From Haplomitrium mnioides (lineage: Eukaryota > Marchantiophyta > Haplomitriopsida > Calobryales): a stretch of DNA of 21,351 bases. Of this stretch, positions 16,567 through 21,351 are shown in pieces. The stretch spans positions 18,469 through 39,819 of the forward strand of contig JBNGIS010034674.1 of NCBI GenBank assembly GCA_049999725.1, in the 5' to 3' direction. Within the stretch, counting starts at the first letter, position 1. Each line of letters opens with the position of its first letter. Below the pieces are notes generated by a model, which saw only the letters and a program-made list of their open reading frames with translations, was not told the DNA's origin and ran no database searches. The position numbers were made by a program, and so were the translations under genes.

Positions 16567-19319
16567 CAAACAACAAAAACAGTTTTTTGCAAGGCTAAGG
16601 TCACAACATTAAACAAATTCATTTTCTAGCTTTACTCGGCTATAGAAAAGGTGAAAATTGAAATATAAAATAGCAGAGTCATGCCAGCATAGACTCTTGT
16701 CGTAGCCCAATAGCAACACTCCAACTTCAAAAAACAACAACCCAAGATCGAACCACGCAAGATCTATATAGAAATCTGCTCTTAATCCACTTTTACCAAC
16801 TTTCCAGGTTATTTAAAGAGTTCTGAAACTGCACTCTATCAGTTTAGAGATGGACCTCTCTCCACTCTAGGATTGACAACCCTTCTCCACAAAACCAAAC
16901 ACAAAAACTACTACTACTACTTACTATAATAGAACAAAAGCCAAGAATTACTCAAACTGTATGACTAACACTTCTAGGATAAGAAAGCAGCTGTACATGC
17001 TGATTTTAAACAGAAGCTGAATCAGAGAAATTCACAAGCAACCAGTTCCCCAACTTGCTAGGAACTCTCAAACCAACACTCCAGTGCCTACCTTCATTAC
17101 AACATCTCAATTCCCTCAAACTAGATACTCAAGCCACTCCAACCCAATATATCCCAAAGCTTGATGTTGAGAACTCAGCTATGGAACGACCCTCTTGATC
17201 TCACATCCAACTGCTGTTCCTCCAACCACCCACTACTCTATTTATTTGTTGAAATGCCCACCTATTCCATAGGCACACACAATCCTGAGCACTCCTTGCT
17301 CTACTGCAACCCACCAACCAGTATCCACTGACTGGTTGACCACAGCAGGTTCTCTCCTTAAAAATATAACAATCACAGAACAGAACAGAACTTAAAGCAG
17401 AATTGATTTGCCACTAAACCTCCCACAGATTTACAACCTAGAACTCAAAACCCATGCCCACCAACAAGACACACTCAGGCACCTCCTGCATGCACTCCTC
17501 TAATGCTACCTGACTTCTTTCTTCAATTGCAAGCCTGCAAAACATTCACCAACCAACTCTAACTGCAAATCCTTGTTCCTTCCTCAAACTGTCCTCATGA
17601 ATCTGCAATCAACAACCATGAGCAGAGGACCTCACAGACATGAACTCTCTATATATTTCTTGAAGCACACATGTACAATGAGACTAACCAGCAAAACAAG
17701 AACTCGCCAACAGGCTTGTACCCCCTGTCCTGCTCAACTGACAATAACAGTCATTCTAATTCCAATTCAAACTAACTTACTTCTCTACACGCTAACTTCT
17801 TTATACTAAGTTTACAATAAGAACTAACAACTCACAAGTCATTCTTAAGCTAAACAACTCATTTACACTAGTTTACACAGACTTCGCTCGTCATAAGAAC
17901 TAACTACTAACAATTGTTCTTATGCTAACTTTCGAGCTTTCACTAACTCTTCCACTTCAAATTCGAACTTTTCAAATTCCGCAAAGTAGTCGTTTCGCCC
18001 TTTCGAACTTTCAAACTTTTAGTTCGACTTCCACACTGAAACCATAACAAATTACTGATTCGCCATTCATCTTTCTCTCCTCACGGACCTTCCTTTTTCC
18101 GCACAAAACACCCATAAGTCGACGTTTCAAATATCACCATTTCGCCAATATCGAGCCTGTCGATCTCCTCGGAAAGCAACCTTCCTAACCGGTGCTCCTC
18201 ACTTCGTAATCCCCATTGGAACCATTTAAACCGGGGTGTCCCACTTCGGATCCCCACACGGACATTCGACATAAACCCTCTTAACCGGGGTGCCCTACCT
18301 CGGAAACCAAATCGGAACCCCCTTAACTGGGGTTCCCCACATCGTAACGCGAAGTTCCGAAGCCTTCTTCGGACTCACGGACTCTCCTTCACAGACCACG
18401 GACTACGCTTCCGCTTGCTTCCAATTTCTTCTCATCCCCTTAAAATTTCCAATTCCTCCCGATTCCAATTATTCACACAGTACAAATTCGTCGTCGGTCA
18501 CTTCCTCGCTGATCCGATTAATCCCACTTTATTCGCTTCCACACATTTCCGCATCAGCCTATTGCGCACGACCATTCTTCACTTCGATTCCTTTCATAAT
18601 ACAATTCTTCCTTTGTAGCTCATCGCTTCGCAGCAGGAGCATTTCCGCACCAGGTACTCACGCAGATCTATCCGCAACATCGCCTCAATTTGATTTCCCT
18701 TAGCACTTTCATTCGTCATCAGAAAACTCCGTGCCAACGAACCTTCCTCTTAACCAATCCATTGATCATTCCTTCTCAAGAATTCGCTTTGCAGATTTTA
18801 TTCCTTAAATTTTACGACATTCGATTCCTTCAGAAGCCTTCAATGCTGATCAATCTTACCTTTCATTCGTAGATCTTCCACTTCATATCGGATCATTACA
18901 AATCATCTCCTCCTTCGCACAACAAACGATCATTCTTCAATTCTAATTAATTCCCCTTATTCATAGCTGATTGATTCCGAAAATCTCTTCCTCATCTTCG
19001 GATTCTCATCTTGATCCAAACACTCGTGGCTCCCTCGAATGCTTCATAACAGGTGGCTTTCCCCAGTCACCTCCAAATATCCCATAAGTCTTCTGTCATA
19101 AGTCATAAGCACTATATAAACATTTGACTCTAATTACCCTTCAAAAGGCATCCCCACAGCGGTATAAGGCCACCGCTTAATACTCTGCCCCTGGACGGAT
19201 CTAGTTCAGGGCACTTTGTCCTCCTACACACTTCAACTGGCTCTTGGGCAAGCTGTCCATCAACACACATGTAGATTGATAGGGGCTGGCTGGCCCTCAA
19301 CAACTAGATTAGTTTTACA
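16567..19319 (-). mobile_element. probable long 3' LTR (inner edge 19319) of the minus-strand Ty3/gypsy element; outer edge unresolved
   Basis: On the minus strand the polypurine tract is followed two bases later by TGTAAAACT starting at 19319, the expected 3' LTR start. From there to roughly 16.6 kb the + strand is poor in G and rich in C, A and T, unlike both neighbours, with no credible coding frame. Minus-strand TATA-like strings are CAAATAAATAG (17240-17250) and TTTATATAG (19112-19120). A short (ACT)n run lies near 16907-16921. A set of degenerate repeats lies at 18184-18360. Athila/Tat elements are known for long LTRs, so 2-2.7 kb is plausible. The outer end is not identified, and other sequence may occupy part of 16567-17900. 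Confidence 0.5.
18184..18360. repeat. about four degenerate 42-54 bp tandem units
   Basis: The phrase AACCGGGGTG plus CCCACTTCGGA recurs with changes from about 18187, 18228, 18282 and 18324: ACCGGTGCTCCTCACTTCG, AACCGGGGTGTCCCACTTCG, AACCGGGGTGCCCTACCTCG, AACTGGGGTTCCCCACATCG. It is more GC-rich and CpG-rich than its surroundings. Inside a presumed LTR it could be an enhancer-like repeat. Confidence 0.65.
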
Positions 19320-19503
19320 AATTTTTTCTTTTCCCCCACAAAAAGAACATCACTTCTTCATCATTTAGCCCTCTCTCCTTGGCCAATGATATCAAAACTA
19401 TCCCTCTAATCCTTACATCTTACAATTCTACACTCATTAATCCAAAACTTAAAGCTTTACCATTTCCTTCTTACTCCACTGCGTCGAAAAGAACTTATTC
19501 GAG
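19320..19503 (-). other. untranslated stretch with polypurine tract (19322-19337)
   Basis: On the minus strand the integrase stop is followed by about 165 non-coding bases, then GGGGGAAAAGAAAAAA at 19337-19322, two bases, and the LTR start TGTAAAACT. A 16-base all-purine run in this position is the usual plus-strand primer site of an LTR retrotransposon, and it fixes the orientation and the LTR inner edge. Confidence 0.72.
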
Positions 19504-20808
19504 CTATCGCTTCACTTTGGATCCATTAACTCGTGTCTCTAACACTTCCCCTGTTAAAGTCTTCAACTCTAACGATCCATTCCAAAAAATCTTTGAAACT
19601 ATATAAGGTCCCATCCATCTTACATAGAGTTTTCCTGGAAACCTAAAATACCGACTATCATACAAAAGTACTAGATCCCCTTCAGAAATATTCACCTTTT
19701 TCAACTTGGAATCATAGCCTTCTTTTCTTTTATTCTGGACTTTTTCAGTTTCAGCCAGAGCCTGAACTCTTTCTTCCTCTAGCTTGACTAAGTCCATAAT
19801 CTGCTTAAATAAACTCTCCTCATCTGGCATCTGTTCCTCTTCAGCAATCCTAATAGAAGGCACCTCCCATTCTACTGGTACTAAAGAATGAGTACCATAA
19901 ACCAAATAAAACGGAGTCTGCTTCATAGTAACTTTCTCCGCTATTCTATAAGCCCACAAAGCTGAGTACAGCTTCCTGTCCCAATCAGACAAGTATGTTG
20001 AACAAATCTTTGTCAAAATCTTACACAACAATCCATTAACTCTTTCGGTATGTCCATTCGCTTTTGGATTATAAGGTGTCGTCTTTCTATGTTTAATCAT
20101 ATAGGCATCAATAAGACGTTGAATCACCTCATTCAGAAAATGAGTTCCTCTATCACTAATCAACTCCAACGGACATCCAAACCTTGTGATTATGTTTTCA
20201 AACAGGAAGTTAGCAACTTCCTTTGCTCCATCACTACGCGTAGCTTTTGCTTCCACCCATTTGGTAGCATAATCTGTACACACTAATATATATCTATTCT
20301 TATAATATCTGGACACTGGTGTAATAGGTCCTACAAAATCCATACCCCATTTCTCAAATGGAGCTAAAGGTAAAATAGGTGTAAGTGGCCATTGACTGCT
20401 TGTTGTTGGTTTCCCCACTCTCTGACATGGGTCACAACTCTGAATATAGGTCTTCACATCCTTGTACATCGTAGGCCACCAATACCCTGCCTCATGAATC
20501 TTTTCCACTGTGTTCCGCATGGCATAGTGTCCTCCTACTTCATCATCGTGTAACGCAGCAATCACCCTTTTAACTGCATCAGGTTCTAAACAACGTCTGA
20601 GAACCTCATCAGGTCCTTTCTTATATAACACTCCTTTATAAATGGTATACGGCGCCAACTTCTGGAAAAATACTACTTCTTCCTCCTTATACAAACCAGA
20701 AGGTAAAATAGAACTTTCTAAATATATCCAAATTTCTTTATACCAGGGGTTCTCCTCCCCTTCCTTCTCAATTGGGAACAGATTTTCATCTGGAAAATTA
20801 TCATTCAA
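19504..20808 (-). CDS. pol (IN): Ty3/gypsy integrase region (Athila/Tat-like, no chromodomain)
   Basis: This is the C-terminal part of a retrotransposon polyprotein. The integrase inserts the cDNA copy into nuclear DNA. Counting from Met20808, the HHCC zinc-binding domain is H87, H94, C125, C128. The catalytic core has D157 (WGMDFVGP), D219 (ISDRG) and E255 (GHTERVNG), the D,D(35)E spacing of an active enzyme. The C-terminal barrel contains EGDLVLLYDSR, FPGKLYVRWMGPY and ends RVNGSKVKR. That ending, and the lack of a chromodomain, fit the Athila/Tat branch of plant Ty3/gypsy. The Met is probably not a true start: the frame runs upstream through TGA 20829-20827 into RNase H. All catalytic residues are present, so the copy looks fairly young. 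Confidence 0.93.
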   Translation of the reverse strand: MNDNFPDENLFPIEKEGEENPWYKEIWIYLESSILPSGLYKEEEVVFFQKLAPYTIYKGVLYKKGPDEVLRRCLEPDAVKRVIAALHDDEVGGHYAMRNTVEKIHEAGYWWPTMYKDVKTYIQSCDPCQRVGKPTTSSQWPLTPILPLAPFEKWGMDFVGPITPVSRYYKNRYILVCTDYATKWVEAKATRSDGAKEVANFLFENIITRFGCPLELISDRGTHFLNEVIQRLIDAYMIKHRKTTPYNPKANGHTERVNGLLCKILTKICSTYLSDWDRKLYSALWAYRIAEKVTMKQTPFYLVYGTHSLVPVEWEVPSIRIAEEEQMPDEESLFKQIMDLVKLEEERVQALAETEKVQNKRKEGYDSKLKKVNISEGDLVLLYDSRYFRFPGKLYVRWMGPYIVSKIFWNGSLELKTLTGEVLETRVNGSKVKR

Positions 20809-20826
20809 ATCATCTGTCTCAGCTGG

Positions 20827-21351
20827 TCATGGAATTCTAGATAAGAAGTCTACATTTTGATGGGACTTTCCTGGTCTTACATCTACTTCAAAATCAAATT
20901 CCTGGAGTAGCAACATCCATCTTGCTATCCTTCCAGACATATCAGGTTTATTCACTAAATACTTTAGTGAATTATGATCCACATGAAATACAAATGGATA
21001 CCCCAATAGGTAATGTCTAAATTTCCTGACTGAAAATATCAGTCCCAATGCTTCTCTCTCTGTCACTGAATAATTCATCTCAGCTGCAGTCAACTTCTGA
21101 CTTGCATAATAAATTGGATGGTCTTTCTTGTCTTTATCTTTCTGACTCAATACACTGCCTATTGCAAAGGTAGAGACATCTACATAAACATGAAACTTTT
21201 TATCCCAATCTGGAGGCCTTACAACACGAGCTGTACTAAGTTTCTCTTTTAACATTTCAAAAGCTTTCTGAGCCTCCTCTCCCCACTGAAAAATAGCATT
21301 CTTCTGTAACAGATTGGTAAGTGGAGTAGCTATCCAGGAGTAGTTTTCTAT
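20827..21351 (-). CDS. pol (RT-RH): Ty3/gypsy reverse transcriptase end and RNase H, cut by the window edge
   Basis: The frame is open to the window edge, giving 174 residues before TGA at 20829-20827. Residues 1-47 (PLTNLLQK, FQWGEEAQKAFEMLK) are the end of the reverse transcriptase connection. RNase H follows: D58 (FHVYVDVS), E100 (TEREAL), D125 (FHVDHNSLKYL) and D168 (NVDFLSR) match the four acidic positions expected of the family. It degrades the RNA strand during reverse transcription. The TGA falls between RNase H and integrase in an otherwise continuous frame, so it is a point nonsense mutation (TGG or CGA to TGA are one-step origins) or a sequencing error. This polyprotein would normally be a single unit with the integrase downstream. 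Confidence 0.92.
   Translation of the reverse strand: MENYSWIATPLTNLLQKNAIFQWGEEAQKAFEMLKEKLSTARVVRPPDWDKKFHVYVDVSTFAIGSVLSQKDKDKKDHPIYYASQKLTAAEMNYSVTEREALGLIFSVRKFRHYLLGYPFVFHVDHNSLKYLVNKPDMSGRIARWMLLLQEFDFEVDVRPGKSHQNVDFLSRIP

Noticed and set aside
18081-18272. 63-codon minus-strand open frame in the presumed LTR
   Set aside because: It lies within the CCGGGGTG repeat block. It is short, with no recognisable domain, and stops close it on both sides.
18290-18703. 137-codon open frame on the + strand
   Set aside because: It is Ser/Pro/Phe/Ile-rich because it reads a pyrimidine-rich strand antisense to the presumed LTR. No motif is visible, and it starts within the degenerate tandem repeat.
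19112-19120. CTATATAAA as a + strand promoter
   Set aside because: It is a good TATA match on the + strand, but nothing on that strand downstream is coding. The TATATA core is nearly symmetrical and may serve the minus-strand LTR or be chance.
14224-21351. One single retrotransposon from the Met-tRNA primer site to the integrase
   Set aside because: gag is on the + strand while RNase H and integrase are on the minus strand, with an inverted-repeat arm and an LTR edge between them, so these are two different elements.

Overview
This is a repeat-rich, AT-rich nuclear segment, almost certainly from a land plant with a large genome. The evidence is a chromodomain-less Ty3/gypsy polyprotein of the plant Athila/Tat type, a second Ty3/gypsy element primed by initiator Met-tRNA, a decayed DUF7869-family gene, and about 9.5 kb of minisatellite. 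A gymnosperm or seed-free vascular plant would fit, but the species cannot be told from the sequence. I see no intact host gene. Two runs of N (802-901 and 10468-10477) mark a scaffolded draft assembly.

Layout. 1-236 is the 3' end of an unidentified reading frame. 237-1448 is non-coding and carries degenerate repeats and the first copies of a palindrome family with consensus CCTATGCGCGCATAGG. 1449-3218 is a dead DUF7869-like gene that may be transposase-derived. 3764-4669 is the left arm of a diverged inverted repeat whose right arm lies at about 15447-16566. A smaller left block at 1024-1165 belongs to the same match. The left copy carries a 2.6 kb segment with the DUF7869 gene that the right copy lacks, so the arms look like a long and an internally deleted copy of one repeat family in opposite orientation. 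4670-14223 is a hierarchical minisatellite. A 14-bp unit is doubled to a 28-bp monomer, runs of monomers are broken by a 47-bp variant unit, a block of about 728 bp repeats inside it, and a segment of about 3.55 kb is present twice.

14224-15366 is the 5' part of a Ty3/gypsy element. It has a 447-bp LTR with 5-bp terminal inverted repeats, a TATA box, a Met-tRNA primer binding site, and a gag frame with seven internal stops and no frameshift. It caps the right end of the array. The right arm of the inverted repeat follows, with a perfect 26-bp palindrome at 16541-16566.

16567-19319 is G-poor on the + strand and is read as the long 3' LTR of a minus-strand element. That element's polypurine tract (19322-19337), integrase (19504-20808) and RNase H (20827-21351) follow to the window edge. 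RNase H and integrase share one frame, interrupted by a single TGA.

The least ordinary parts are the nested minisatellite, its flanking oppositely oriented repeat copies, the CpG-rich palindrome family within those copies, and the DUF7869 remnant in only one of them. A functional link among these is inference.
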